DNA from: Plasmopara viticola
Taxonomy: Eukaryota; Oomycota; Peronosporomycetes; Peronosporales; Peronosporaceae
Reading direction: 5' to 3'
DNA: 64,000 nucleotides
NCBI GenBank assembly: GCA_001695595.3
Contig: MBPM02000043.1
Span: 583,002 to 647,001 of the forward strand
The position numbers and the translations under genes are program-made. The notes under the pieces were generated by a model that saw only the letters and a list, made by a program, of their open reading frames with translations, ran no database searches and was not told the DNA's origin. Numbering within the stretch: the first letter of the stretch is position 1; each line of letters begins with the position of its first letter. Shown here piece by piece: positions 43,316-53,888 of this stretch.

Positions 43316-45466
43316 TCAATGATTGTTGTTGCCACTAGATAGAGTTGAAAGCTTCAGAATCCACTTTCTAAGCTTATTTTTGCGAGGTAGGCCTTCGACT
43401 AAATCCTTACGTTCGTGACAAAAATTAAAGAATAATTCGTACATGATGACCAATTTCACATTATAGGCCTCCTGCAAGTTTTCCAAACTGTTTGGTACCA
43501 TCGTTTCTCCTTCCCCAAGCAACTTCGTCAAATCTGGGCCCAGCGCTTTCTGTAAAAGTGTTGAATGCTTCTGGGTTTTTGCTAGAGTCTGAAGTGTATT
43601 AGAAGTTTTGGCGTTGTTTGGACTTGAATTTTTCTTCCATCGGAGTAATTTCAGCATTACCACTGTCTCTATCAGATACTGCTGGAATGGCAGGTTGAAA
43701 GCCGCTAGAAATGCCACGTGGACTTTATTCACCTCTTCGTTTACAACATGTTTTGAAGACGTATAGAGGCCATTCGGGAATGCGTCCGTCCAATCTATGG
43801 GTCGATTCTGATGATTTACTACCGTGGAGTGCGAAAATTTGTCACTTTCTTCGCGCAAGTGCATAAGATGTTCGACTGGACGTGAATCATCTTTCCGTAA
43901 ACTTTCGGCATCGTCAACGCGGCTGTTCTTTTCGAGTTGTAGCGCCTTCTGATCGATTTGTTGGTTGTTAAGTCGACTATTTGGAGCTTCGGCGCTATGC
44001 GCAGAGGAGACTGGAGGCGCGGGTCCGTAGTTGTGTTGCTTTGCAAAACTTGCAGCGTTTCCCATACTTGTTGTCGGACGTTTCGTCTTCCGTCTTTTCG
44101 CCGGTTTTAATGGGTCATCGTTTACCACCGACACCAAAGATTTGTCAAGATCTGGCCGAGTATGCACTACTTGTTTACCCACATTGTTCGACGCCGAGGC
44201 GATGCGCTGGTGCGTGTTGCTTTCTAAATGATTTAAAGTCTTTGTAGCTACTTCAATTGCACTTGCTTCTTGACGATTCGTTGTTGTGGGATGCGCAGAA
44301 TCGTCGAATTCGTCTAACAGGTGCATAAGTTGATCGACTGATATCAGTTCCTCTCGCCAAAGATTTTCGTCAACGTGATCGTTCTTGTCGAGCTGTACCG
44401 CCTTCTGATCGATCAGCTGCTTGTTAAGTCGACCATCTGAAGCTTCGGCGCCAATCGTGGAAGGGCGTGGAGGCGCACGTCGGTAGTCGTGTTGCTTTAA
44501 GAACCTTGCAGCGTTATTAATGATAGCAGTCGGACCGTTCGTTTGAACTCTTTTCGCCAATACAGACGGTATATCGTTTGCCACCAACACCGAAAACTCG
44601 TATGGCTCTGGCCGAGTACGCACTACTAGTTCAATCACATTGGTCGGCGTCGGGGCGATGCGCTTGCGCTTGTTGCTTTCCAACTGAATCAAATTCTTTG
44701 AGGCTGCTTTTAATTCGCTTGCTTCTTGACGATTCACCACCGTCAGTCGCGCAGATTCTTCAAATAAGTGCAAAAGATCGAACGATCCTAAATCTTCTTC
44801 TCGTAAATTTTCCTCCCCGTCAAGATGCTCGTTCTTATCAAGCTGTAACGCCTTTTGAGTGGTCAGCTGGTTGTACAGTCGATCAAGTCTTTTGGCGTTG
44901 ATCGTGGACGGGTTTGAAGGCGCAGGTCGGTGGTCGTGCTGGGTCACAGACCTCGCAGCGTTTTCCACGATGGCTGTTGGACGTTTCCTCTTCCATCTTT
45001 TCGCCAATTTTAATGAATTATCGCTTGCCACCGACACTGGAGCTTTTTCTGGATTTGTCCAAGTGCGCACTCTTTGTCCAACCGCATTGTTAGGCGTCGG
45101 GGCGATGCGCTGGCGCTCGTTGCTTCTTAATTTATTTAGGTTCTTCGAAGCTGCTTCAATCGCACTTGCTTCTCCCTCCATTCTCATCACATTAGCCGCA
45201 GTTGAAATAGAATCTGGAGCTTTGACCATTTTTAAGAAACTGGGTAGAGCTGAAGGCGCGCGCTCTTCATTGCCCGCCAAGAGCCTTATGTCGTCCTTTG
45301 GGTTACGACTTACTTGAAGCACCCGATTCTGCAGCATTTCATCGATTGTGTTGGCAGACGCCATAAAGTCATTGCCATGTTGAGGCTCGTCTTGGTCAAA
45401 GCCAGCAGCTTCTTGGCTGCCGGCCGCGACAAGAAGCGCGATAGCCACGAAAAAAGCGCCGCGCAT
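43316..45466 (-). CDS. Three-module RxLR-like secreted effector, 716 aa
   Basis: Closest relative of the 715-residue gene at 2935. Signal peptide MRGAFFVAIALLVAAGSQEA at 1-20; RLLA at 61-64 and GNEER at 65-69. Three modules with basic patches (LAKRWKRKRP in module 1, LAKR in module 2, PAKRRKTKRP in module 3), and the C-terminal domain (VHVAFLAAFNLPFQQYLIET; NLQEAYNVKLVIMYELFFNF). The difference in length from the 715 copy arises in the basic patch of module 1 (one extra residue). Same start and end as its paralogue, no introns, no internal stops. Host target unknown; nuclear localisation is suggested by the basic patches only. Confidence 0.9.
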   Translation of the reverse strand: MRGAFFVAIALLVAAGSQEAAGFDQDEPQHGNDFMASANTIDEMLQNRVLQVSRNPKDDIRLLAGNEERAPSALPSFLKMVKAPDSISTAANVMRMEGEASAIEAASKNLNKLRSNERQRIAPTPNNAVGQRVRTWTNPEKAPVSVASDNSLKLAKRWKRKRPTAIVENAARSVTQHDHRPAPSNPSTINAKRLDRLYNQLTTQKALQLDKNEHLDGEENLREEDLGSFDLLHLFEESARLTVVNRQEASELKAASKNLIQLESNKRKRIAPTPTNVIELVVRTRPEPYEFSVLVANDIPSVLAKRVQTNGPTAIINNAARFLKQHDYRRAPPRPSTIGAEASDGRLNKQLIDQKAVQLDKNDHVDENLWREELISVDQLMHLLDEFDDSAHPTTTNRQEASAIEVATKTLNHLESNTHQRIASASNNVGKQVVHTRPDLDKSLVSVVNDDPLKPAKRRKTKRPTTSMGNAASFAKQHNYGPAPPVSSAHSAEAPNSRLNNQQIDQKALQLEKNSRVDDAESLRKDDSRPVEHLMHLREESDKFSHSTVVNHQNRPIDWTDAFPNGLYTSSKHVVNEEVNKVHVAFLAAFNLPFQQYLIETVVMLKLLRWKKNSSPNNAKTSNTLQTLAKTQKHSTLLQKALGPDLTKLLGEGETMVPNSLENLQEAYNVKLVIMYELFFNFCHERKDLVEGLPRKNKLRKWILKLSTLSSGNNNH

Positions 45467-45555
45467 GGAGAATATAGAAGATCTAGATTTTTATCGGATC
45501 TGATTATCGGTATCTGCAGGCAGTCAGATGCTATTATTGTATGCTTCAAGGGCAA
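45467..45555. other. Upstream flank of the 716-aa gene
   Basis: Shares tatcggatctgattatcgg and tatctgcaggcag with the upstream flank of the 715-aa gene (about 5,109-5,141). Similarity between copies A and B stops at about 5158/45,540, where copy A is deleted. Confidence 0.6.
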
Positions 45556-46070
45556 ATGACCGGCGTCGACTGTATATCGATTTGATGTCATGGATGCAGA
45601 CAACTACTTTTCGTTTCGACATTTTCGACGACGTAAATTATTTCGTATACAACATATTGTATACGTGGCAACTTTAGCAACCAAAATAGGCAAGGCGCGA
45701 ATACGGGGCTGCTAGCCAGTTTGCCACTAATGAATTTGATTAAAAGGCGCTGCAACTGTATGGTAATGTTTTTCGCAGTAATGATCATGGCGATGCGAAT
45801 CAGTTGATTTGTTCTGCAAGCTGATAGAGGTTCTATGGCAAATTAGCAAAGACATTAAACAAGAAACAAGTTTGGTTGGTAGAGCCTAATGTTAACACGA
45901 GGACAGGAACCTTAATTTTTCCTCGCTTGGCCATGGCTTCTCTTCCAGCTCCGCGGTTCCGTTCATTGAGATGCAAGTATAATCAATCGGTCAGTTTGAG
46001 TCCCTGTTCAAGTTTGTAAGAGCATGGCGTTGACGTCTGCTTGCTATGAGCTACGATTGAAAATAGAGGC
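45556..46070. repeat. Segment X, first copy
   Basis: Direct repeat of 48,651-49,145, beginning with tgtatat then gatttgatgtcatggatg and running to gagctacgattgaaaatag. Contains a small palindrome cgtatacaa-cata-ttgtatacg (45,644-45,665; in the second copy 48,730-48,751). No coding capacity recognised. The two copies flank the second two-module gene and mark the unit that was duplicated. Confidence 0.85.
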
Positions 46071-46373
46071 CATGAGTCTTCAATTGTACAGGTAAAGAAC
46101 CAACAAACTGGTGCGACAAAGCATAAGTATTTTTTATCAAATTTTTGTAAACAATAGTTATTCTAATCGCACGAAGGACCTACCTCGTGCTCCATTAATT
46201 GCTAAATTCGTTTTCTTCCATTAATTCACCTGTAAAGTCCACCGGCTGACTTCACTATCTGTATTAACCTTTACACCGTGGTAGCTCCGTCCAATAGTGC
46301 AGCACCGACGTTACCTATCAAAGCTGTAACATTTAAGTCATGAGGAAGAGCGATCTGGAATTTGCTGTTGCCA

Positions 46374-48050
46374 CTATTTGTAGTAAACAGGCTGCAGGAT
46401 CCAAAGTTTAGACTTAATTTCGCGAGGCAGGTCTTTGACTAAATCCGTACGGTCGTGACAAAACTTGTAGAATAAATCGTACATGATAAGCAACTTCACT
46501 TTATAGGCCTCCTGCAAATTCTCCAAACTTTTTGGCAACAATTTATCTTTAACCCCCTGAAACTTCGCAAAATCTAAGCCCAGCACTTTTGGTAATTTTT
46601 CTGGATCCACATTTTTTGCAAAAATTTTCAATGTTGTGATGGCCGCACGAGAGTTTGGACTCGAATTACGCTTCCATCTGGCTATGCCAAGCATCGTAAC
46701 CGTCTCTCGTAGATACTGGTGGAATGGTAGGTTGAAGGCCTTAAGAAATGCCTCGTGAACTTTGTTTACCTCTTCATTGAGTACAACTTTTTTTTGCGGT
46801 TGGGGAAACACCGCGAACTCACTCGGCCAAACTATAGGTTCGCTTTGACGGTCAACTACCGTGAAGTGCGCAGATTCGCCATTCCCTTCGCGCAAGTGCG
46901 AAGAGTGTTCGACTGTATCCTCTTTACGTAAACTTTCCACATCGTCAATGTGTTTGTTCTTGTCGAGCCGAAACGCCTTCTGAGTGATGAGCTGGTTGCT
47001 AAGTTGACCATTGGGGGCGTCGGCGCTGATCGCGGAGGTGCGTGGAGGCGCGGATCGGTAGTCGTGTTGTGCTAGAAACCCTGCAGCGTTATTCATGATG
47101 GCTGACGGTGGTTTCTTCCTCAGTCTGTGCGCCAAAATGGATGGTATGTTCGTCGACACTAAAACTGGAGATTTGTTGGAGTCTGGCGGAGCGTACAATT
47201 CCTGACCACCCTTAATGTTCGGCGTCGGGGCAATTGGCTTGCCCTTGTTGCTTTCCGGTTGAATCGAATTCTTCGAAATTGCTTGAAACGCATTTGCGTC
47301 TCGCCGATTGTTCACCGTGCGATACGCAGATTTTTCATCCTCTTCGAGCAAGTGGAAAAGGTCTTTATTTGATACTTTTTTTTCTTGCCATAGATCTTCC
47401 ACATTGCCAACATTTTCATTCTTGTCGAGCTGTAACGCCTTTAAAGTGAACAGCTGGTTGTTGTGTCGACCATTGGAAGCTTCAGCGTTAATCGTGAAAG
47501 GGCCTGAAAGAACGGGTCGGTAGTCGTCCTGCTTTGCAAACTTTGCACTGTTTTCCATGATGGCTGCCAGACGTTTTCTTTTCGCCAATACTAATGGTTT
47601 ATCGTTTTCCACCGCCACCAGAGATTTGTCTGAATTTGGCGTAGTACTCATATGTCTAGCCACATTGTTTAGTATTGAGGCGACGGGCTGGCGCTTATTG
47701 CTTCTTAAATGATTCACGTTCTTCGAAGCTGCTTTGATCGCACTTGCTTCTCCCTCCATTCTCATCGCATTAGCCGCAGTCATGATTGATTCTGGAACTG
47801 GTACCTTCGTCAAATAATTGCTTCGAGCTAAGGGCATGCGCTCTTCATTGCCCGCCAAGAGCATCAAGTCGTCCTTTGGGTAATGACTTACTTGAAATGC
47901 TCGACTCTGCAACATCTCATCAATCGTGTCAGCAGACGCCATGTAGTCACTATCAGGTGCTTGATGAGGCTCTCCCAGACCAAAATTAGCAGCTGCTTGG
48001 CCGTCGGCCGCGATAAGAAGCGCGACTGCCACGTAATATGCGCCTCGCAT
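46374..48050 (-). CDS. Two-module RxLR-like secreted effector, 558 aa (second copy)
   Basis: Same length and layout as 39728-41404: MRGAYYVAVALLIAADGQAA signal peptide, DDLMLLAGNEERMPL, module 1 with LAKRKR, module 2 with LAHRLRKKPP at the basic position, and the C-terminal domain ending WILQPVYYK. Differences from the first copy are scattered substitutions with no frame change, and include FGLGEPHQ for FNQEEPHQ and VFPQPQKKVVLNEE for VFPQPQKKVVLDEE. Conservation of the open frame across both copies and over 1.6 kb indicates a functional gene. It lies between the two segment X copies. Confidence 0.9.
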   Translation of the reverse strand: MRGAYYVAVALLIAADGQAAANFGLGEPHQAPDSDYMASADTIDEMLQSRAFQVSHYPKDDLMLLAGNEERMPLARSNYLTKVPVPESIMTAANAMRMEGEASAIKAASKNVNHLRSNKRQPVASILNNVARHMSTTPNSDKSLVAVENDKPLVLAKRKRLAAIMENSAKFAKQDDYRPVLSGPFTINAEASNGRHNNQLFTLKALQLDKNENVGNVEDLWQEKKVSNKDLFHLLEEDEKSAYRTVNNRRDANAFQAISKNSIQPESNKGKPIAPTPNIKGGQELYAPPDSNKSPVLVSTNIPSILAHRLRKKPPSAIMNNAAGFLAQHDYRSAPPRTSAISADAPNGQLSNQLITQKAFRLDKNKHIDDVESLRKEDTVEHSSHLREGNGESAHFTVVDRQSEPIVWPSEFAVFPQPQKKVVLNEEVNKVHEAFLKAFNLPFHQYLRETVTMLGIARWKRNSSPNSRAAITTLKIFAKNVDPEKLPKVLGLDFAKFQGVKDKLLPKSLENLQEAYKVKLLIMYDLFYKFCHDRTDLVKDLPREIKSKLWILQPVYYK

Positions 48051-48169
48051 GGAGATGATGAGGGGGAGACCACCGACTACTATTTGGGATATCAGTACGC
48101 TATATAGATGCTCTTATTATATATATATGTATATATATTTTGGCTCGATAATATTTTGAGTCAAGCGGA

Positions 48170-48207
48170 TTATGGACGCACACTCAATGTTGAGTGTGCG
48201 TCCATAA
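48170..48207. promoter_or_regulatory. Perfect 38-base palindrome upstream of the effector
   Basis: Arms 48,170-48,187 (ttatggacgcacactcaa) and 48,190-48,207 are exact reverse complements around tg. It lies about 120 bases upstream of the 48,050 start; the same element upstream of 41,404 has two mismatches. Function unknown. Confidence 0.6.
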
Positions 48208-48319
48208 ATCGTACTTAGGCTCTCGCAATGTTAGCACCAATTGCAATGGTAGGCTTTCAAAGGTTACAAACACTGCAACAATATTCAGACAACATTCGAA
48301 ATGCAAAATCTCTGGTGTA

Positions 48320-48642
48320 ATGTAATGTAATGTATTACGTTATCGCGTTGCCAAGTTATGCACGTGCTAGGCTCAGTCTGGCTAGTCCACGGCATAGAGT
48401 GGTGTCCGCATACGTCGGGTCTCGTTCGGCGGGCAGTGCAGCCAGCACCGAGGTCGTGAGGGTCTTACATTATTTTGTTTAGCTCTGACTTGGTAAGAGC
48501 CCAGGTGGCACCCTGGTGCTGGAGGCCGTCGCGTCGAGGGTGAGACTCGTGAGAGACCTGCAGATGCCCAAGAGCACCTGCCCGAAGCGCGCGAGCATTA
48601 AGCCCCCGCGCTTGGAAGGAGGGCGTCACTCCGACCTTTTTC
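48320..48642 (-). mobile_element. Short internally deleted LINE derivative (SIDE) at a deletion junction
   Basis: Same family as 21,535 and 34,525, with an (atgta)n tail on the plus strand. Left flank (atctctggtgta) is the upstream region of the two-module gene (as at 41,665-41,676), right flank is segment X (as at about 45,560). No target duplication is seen. The element therefore occupies the junction where about 3.9 kb, equivalent to 41,677-45,560, is missing. Confidence 0.85.
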
Positions 48643-48650
48643 GAAGGGGC

Positions 48651-49145
48651 GTACACTGTATATAGATTTGATATCATGGATGCAGACAACTAATTTGCGT
48701 TTCGACATTTTCGAAGACGTAATTTTTTTCGTATACAACAAATTGTATACGTGGCAACTTTAGCGACCAAAATAGGCAAGGCGCGAATACGGGGCTGCTA
48801 GCCAATTTGCCACTAGTGAATTTAAATAGAAGGCGCTGCAATTGTATGGTAATGAATTTCGCAGTAATGATCATGGCTATGCGAACAGTTGATTTGTACT
48901 GCAAGCAGCTAGGGATTCAATGGCAGATTAGCAAAGACATTAATAAGAAACAAGGTTTGGCTGGTAGAGCCTAATGTTAATATGACGACAGGAGCCTTAA
49001 TTTTTCCTCGCTTGGCCATAGCTTTTTTCTCCAGCTCCGCGGTTCCGTTCATTGAGATGCAAGTATGATCAATCGGTCAGTCTGAGTCCCTGTTCAAGTT
49101 TGTAAGAGCATGGTGTTAACGTCGGCTTGCTTTGAGCTACGATTG
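48651..49145. repeat. Segment X, second copy
   Basis: Direct repeat of 45,556-46,070; see there. Followed by a flank (49,146-49,358) that copy A has lost. Confidence 0.85.
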
Positions 49146-52100
49146 AAAATAGAAGCCCTTAGATGCGTAATGGCCAAATCTTAAAACCGTGACTGTTTAA
49201 GCACTATACCAGATCCATACATCTACTCAAGTTGTGTGATTAGTAAGCCAAAGCAGCAGATTTGGGCTGTACCTTTACGACTGAGATGACTTATTTCACA
49301 GGCTGTCGTGCTTCGAAAGTTAAGGCGCTAAAAGAAGAGGTAAGTAAATACGAACATTACGTTACTACTTATGACCAAGCGACTATATCTACTTTTAAAT
49401 ACAGAGGAATATATTCTACTTTATCGTGCCTTCAAAAGGTGAAAGCCTAACGTTTACCGGCTTAGACTATAAGTTTGTTCTCCTCGGGCTCTAAAGCATA
49501 GACTTTACTCGAACAGTTTAAATGCTACTATGCAATTTGGCTACTACAGGGAGGCTCCAAGTGCAGCCGCCTCCTCGGGCCCACATAAATTAGCAAATTG
49601 GCTGAGCGGTGAATTCCTTGTCCGACAGCAGCGGATCTCGGAGATTTGAAAAGACAATTTGTGAACGACGGTTCACTACTTCTAGTCGTACGAGAATTGA
49701 TCAATGCAATAGATTGCAGCTTAAAGTTCTATTTTCTATCACGGTATTCATGTCCAACCTAAAATTGCATATACACACTAAACGTAATTAAAATTTAGGC
49801 AGGGACTATATCTCTTCACTTATCATGCACCAGGAACCAGATTAGCCTTTTCCTTATTACGGAAAGCCATATAAGTTTGCCTTATGTTGCGACCCGTTAC
49901 ATAAAGAGGTCATGTTTTTACTCAATCACCACGAAGAGCTCTGGCAACCATGAAGTGGCTTATAAAAGTGCCAAATGCCTTATTGTCGTACAATTCTCAA
50001 GGCCTTGGGGCTGTTTACTTACATAGCTGTGTACTTTAAGCAGCCGGCCACACCTTTGCATCTGTTGTGGAGCTCACACCCGCAAATTGGTTAGCGTGTG
50101 CTAGGACTTCAGCAATTAGATTGGTCGAGAAGGTTTTGGATACGATACACACTCTCCGGAAGGGTGTTGAGCGCTTCAAATTACTCAACTCGACTAGCCG
50201 AGCTACTTTACAAGAAAGGTGAGCCCACTTGTGCAGGAGCTGACGAGAGCCTGAGGACTAGACTATTGTCGCGGCCTTTAAATTTTGCTGACCACCAAGG
50301 TGAACCGCATGTCCGTGTGAAGCACATCGTAGAGCAGCGGTACGCCATACTTTCTTGTAAAGCCGCTTAAATATATCGCTTTACAAAATGCTCTAGATAG
50401 GTGTGATCAGGTTTTACATTATGTTCTCATAGGTCATTTGCAGCCCTAAGCAGAAAAAGAACATTAACTTTAGCAATATGTATTCTGTAACCAGCAGTCA
50501 GATCTCTTACGGTGCCAGCCACCTGCCCACAATCGATATGGAGCTCGCCAAATCCGAGACATCTGAACTGTCTCTGATTTTTAAGAATGCTTGAGCCGAA
50601 CATTGAGCTCATGTACTTAATCAAAGTATCGTTTCCACACATTGTTTAAACTAAATAAAGTATAAAGAACGTTCTCTGCTTAAATGTGGCGGTTGTGATA
50701 CTAAATTTCACACCCAGATTGAATACACTACCCCATTTTCAGGTAAAGTGAATGGCCAATGCGATTCTTTAGTGGTGCACAAAAAGCACGCCCCAAATTT
50801 GTAGCCAACGGTCGCAAAGTATAGTCCTCAACGGCCAAAATTTGTATAAAAAATTACACGATGTGTGATCTGCAGGATGTGCTCACGGCCAAGTGTACAA
50901 CGGCTTTTTTTAGCAGTGTGATTTGTAACATTCAACGGGTTTCACCTTCGTTTTCGTCAAGCCCGCTGTTTAAAAGCGGAGGCTCGATGCGTGTTTTAAA
51001 AAAGCGTCGGCTAGTAAGCCACCCAGCCCATCGCACACCGCATTGTTGAATGCACACACTTGTCTGCTTGGGTAAACTTCGAATGTTTGGACCTTTCAAA
51101 AGCATACATGCCGAAACAACCAAATGCGTCATACGGCTACGTCGAGTATTGAGAGTCCGCTGCAATTCATAAGGTCTAAGACAATACGCACCGCCAATAC
51201 TGGTAGAAAAAAGAAAAAGCCATTGTACAAAGCTTACCACGTAGACGTGATTTGCACACTATTTCGAGCAATTTGTACGGCCAATGTGTATTTCGAGCAT
51301 TTAGCACGGCTAAAGGGTTTTCTCTAAGCTTTTTGTTCATGTTTGTGAGTTTACATGTGGTAATTAGCTGTACTGGTGTCATTGTTCGTGCATTTAGATG
51401 GTAATTGTGAATCGCAAAAATGCTTCCGAATGCACTATAAATAAGGCTACTCCAGCCATTTGATTACAAAAAGAGAATTTAAGTTGGTGAGCTTTATTGC
51501 ATTTTTATGACCAATACTGACTCTTGAAGACGTGCAAATAGTAAAGTGCGTCTCCTATTGCATGCAAGTAATTAGCGATCTAGACTCACGCTATCTTCAA
51601 GCAATACATGGCGGCAACCTTGGTATTAGTTGTAGCCAATCTATATCAGTCACAAATACTGAGTCTTTATAAAGACGTTTCGATACACAAATTTGCCTCA
51701 CGGAATATGGAAATGACAAAATCAGCTGACACTTCTCTAACTTGGATCTGAGGGGTGCAACATTTGATTGCACAAGATCCCAACGCGATCGTTGCATGTC
51801 TAAGGTGCTTTCCAGCCATAAATACGTTCTCTTATACCAATTTCAGCATTAGGCCTGCGTCGTCCGCATTGATGACGTCAGCACCTGAGGATAATGCCCC
51901 GCAAAAACCAAATCCACTCACAGTGAGCATGAATACCTTCAATGAGATGAGGGGTCTTTATTTGGAAGAGAAAGATCAACATATCCATGTTGTTGCAAGC
52001 AGGACAGCTTCGACCATTTCGAAGCCTGGCGGAAGAGGACATGAATGAGCACTTGGGTGCAATATATATGTCGGGGCGGCTTTTCCACCTAAGATGAGCT

Positions 52101-53505
52101 GACCGACATCTTCACTTAAATATGTGTGTCATATGCAAAAAAACTTTCTTGCAGCCCAAGTATAACGAGTGCTTAGTCATTTTCGTTCTAGAGCTACAAA
52201 CTTTGCCGGCTGAATTGAACAAAAGGCCTATTTTGAAGAGGTGACAGTAACCGACTTATCAGGTGCAGCCAAAACGGAGGTAGTTTGTGTACTTCTAACA
52301 CTTTTGATAAAGCCGTAAGAATGACAACAAATTCCAAGGTTGACTAGGCGCTCTTGGATGACACAAAAAAAAAACTTGACTATGAATGATCAGCCGGACT
52401 CGTGCTTTTTTTATAAAAAGAATACAAAGATGAAGTCTCGCGAGACCAAGTTTTAGTGCTGCCACCTGATGAAGATGTACACCAGAAAAATGCTTTGTTT
52501 CGGAGAATACGTACTATTTGATATGGCGGAGGCCTTTACTACAGGAGCAGCGTAACGTCATTTAAGCTTTTTCCAATATTATCGAGGTGAACGCTGGTAA
52601 GAACAAAATATTTCTCTCTCCTCGCCGACATTTTGTGTCGAAAATTCGAATGGTAAGTGGAGCATCGTACACGCTTATGATTACACTATACGTGGCCACA
52701 ATCCTCGCACAGCCGCCAATTCTTAACACTAATACACAGCAAAACAGCAAATTGGGATGTGCAATGTATGTAGCACTCGACTCAGCGATGGGTGATAATT
52801 CTTCCTAAAAAAGAGAGCGACACAAGATGACCTAAGGTGAGAACTCCGGGCTGTATGCTCATAAAACTATCAGTCTTGGTCTAAAGACTCCCACGACTTT
52901 GATGTCTCGATCGACGCAATTATTTAGGTCCCACACAACGCATAAAAAACCATACTCTTACAACGACTTGTCCTTTCTCGTGTAGACCGCGGAAAACAGA
53001 CGTTAAAAGATTGCATAATTCTTTCGTGAGCAGTGCTCGAGTGCATATGCACTACTGGGCTCTATACTAATTCAATAAAATGATTTTCGACGCAGACAAA
53101 ATTTCAAAATTATAATATCGTATGGCCATCAGGCTTATTGTGCTGGCAAGAAACAGCCAACCTTATTGAACCAGAGAGACTTAGAGAATCATATTGCTTA
53201 TAATTAACTGCTTACAAATGCAGCAATTAGAACTGGCTAAGCCACGTATGCAGCAATTGAGACTGACTAAGCCAGCTCTAAGTATTGATCCTGTTTGTGT
53301 CTAATCCAGAACATGACGGTTCGGTGTCGTCCGTGATGCGTCATATTCTGCCACTGAACGAAGCCCCTATATGCTCTACAATTAATATCTCTTTCTGCTT
53401 CAGTATAAGTTCCACAAACGAATTGAGATCTAAGCTTGACTAGCCTACGACCATATAAGCATTTTATAACGACCAAAAAAACCTATTATTTACAAAAGTC
53501 AAAGA
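49146..53505. other. Gene-poor flank, copy B
   Basis: Collinear with 5,160-9,330 from about 49,360. No confident gene. A frame at 51755-52048 on the plus strand (97 residues, containing SMNTFNEMRGLYLEEKDQH and HVVASRTASTISKPGGRG) is continuous here but frameshifted in copy A near 7,605, making it the better preserved of the two; unrecognised. A frame at 52587-52808 (GASYTLMITLYVATILAQPP) has a hydrophobic segment but overlaps an old dispersed repeat. Confidence 0.45.
51755..52048 (+). CDS. Hypothetical 97-aa frame, doubtful
   Basis: Continuous from ATG to stop, ending GGRGHE. The copy A counterpart (about 7,560-7,850) has one extra base near 7,605 that splits the frame, while the downstream part (MTSAPEANAPQKPNPLTVSM) is preserved. 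Could be the C-terminal end of a retroelement gag or a small gene; I do not recognise it. Confidence 0.2.
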   Translation: MQHLIAQDPNAIVACLRCFPAINTFSYTNFSIRPASSALMTSAPEDNAPQKPNPLTVSMNTFNEMRGLYLEEKDQHIHVVASRTASTISKPGGRGHE

Positions 53506-53888
53506 GTGACACTGGTATGTAGCCGAAGGCTATCCTCGTTTTCCGACATATTTTCATTATCAATTCAAAACTCTCCGCACTACTTGATGCGTGCCATGTA
53601 TTTCCTTCATTCTATTGAACAGATTGGCGGTCTCGACGAGATGCTTCGCGTCGTATTTATGTGCGTGTTGACACTACGTCAATTTAACATCATTTGCTCA
53701 CTCGAGTCCTAGTCCTAATAAAACCAAGCTTCTCGTTTCTGGTGTATGACGTTGTCTCGGGTAACACTTATGAGGCACTTTGTTTGGACGGCTTATATCG
53801 CTGTTTCCAAGGACCATTGGATGTATGTTCTTCTTTAGTAAAGGTATACAAAGATGAAGTCACAAAGACCCGACAACAACCAACTTGA
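53506..53888 (+). pseudogene. Frameshifted counterpart of the 9331-9699 frame
   Basis: Reads IGGLDEMLRVVFMCVLTLRQ, then loses frame near 53,684; the second half (LDGLYRCFQGPLDVCSSLVK) continues in another frame to 53,886. One-base loss relative to copy A. Confidence 0.35.
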
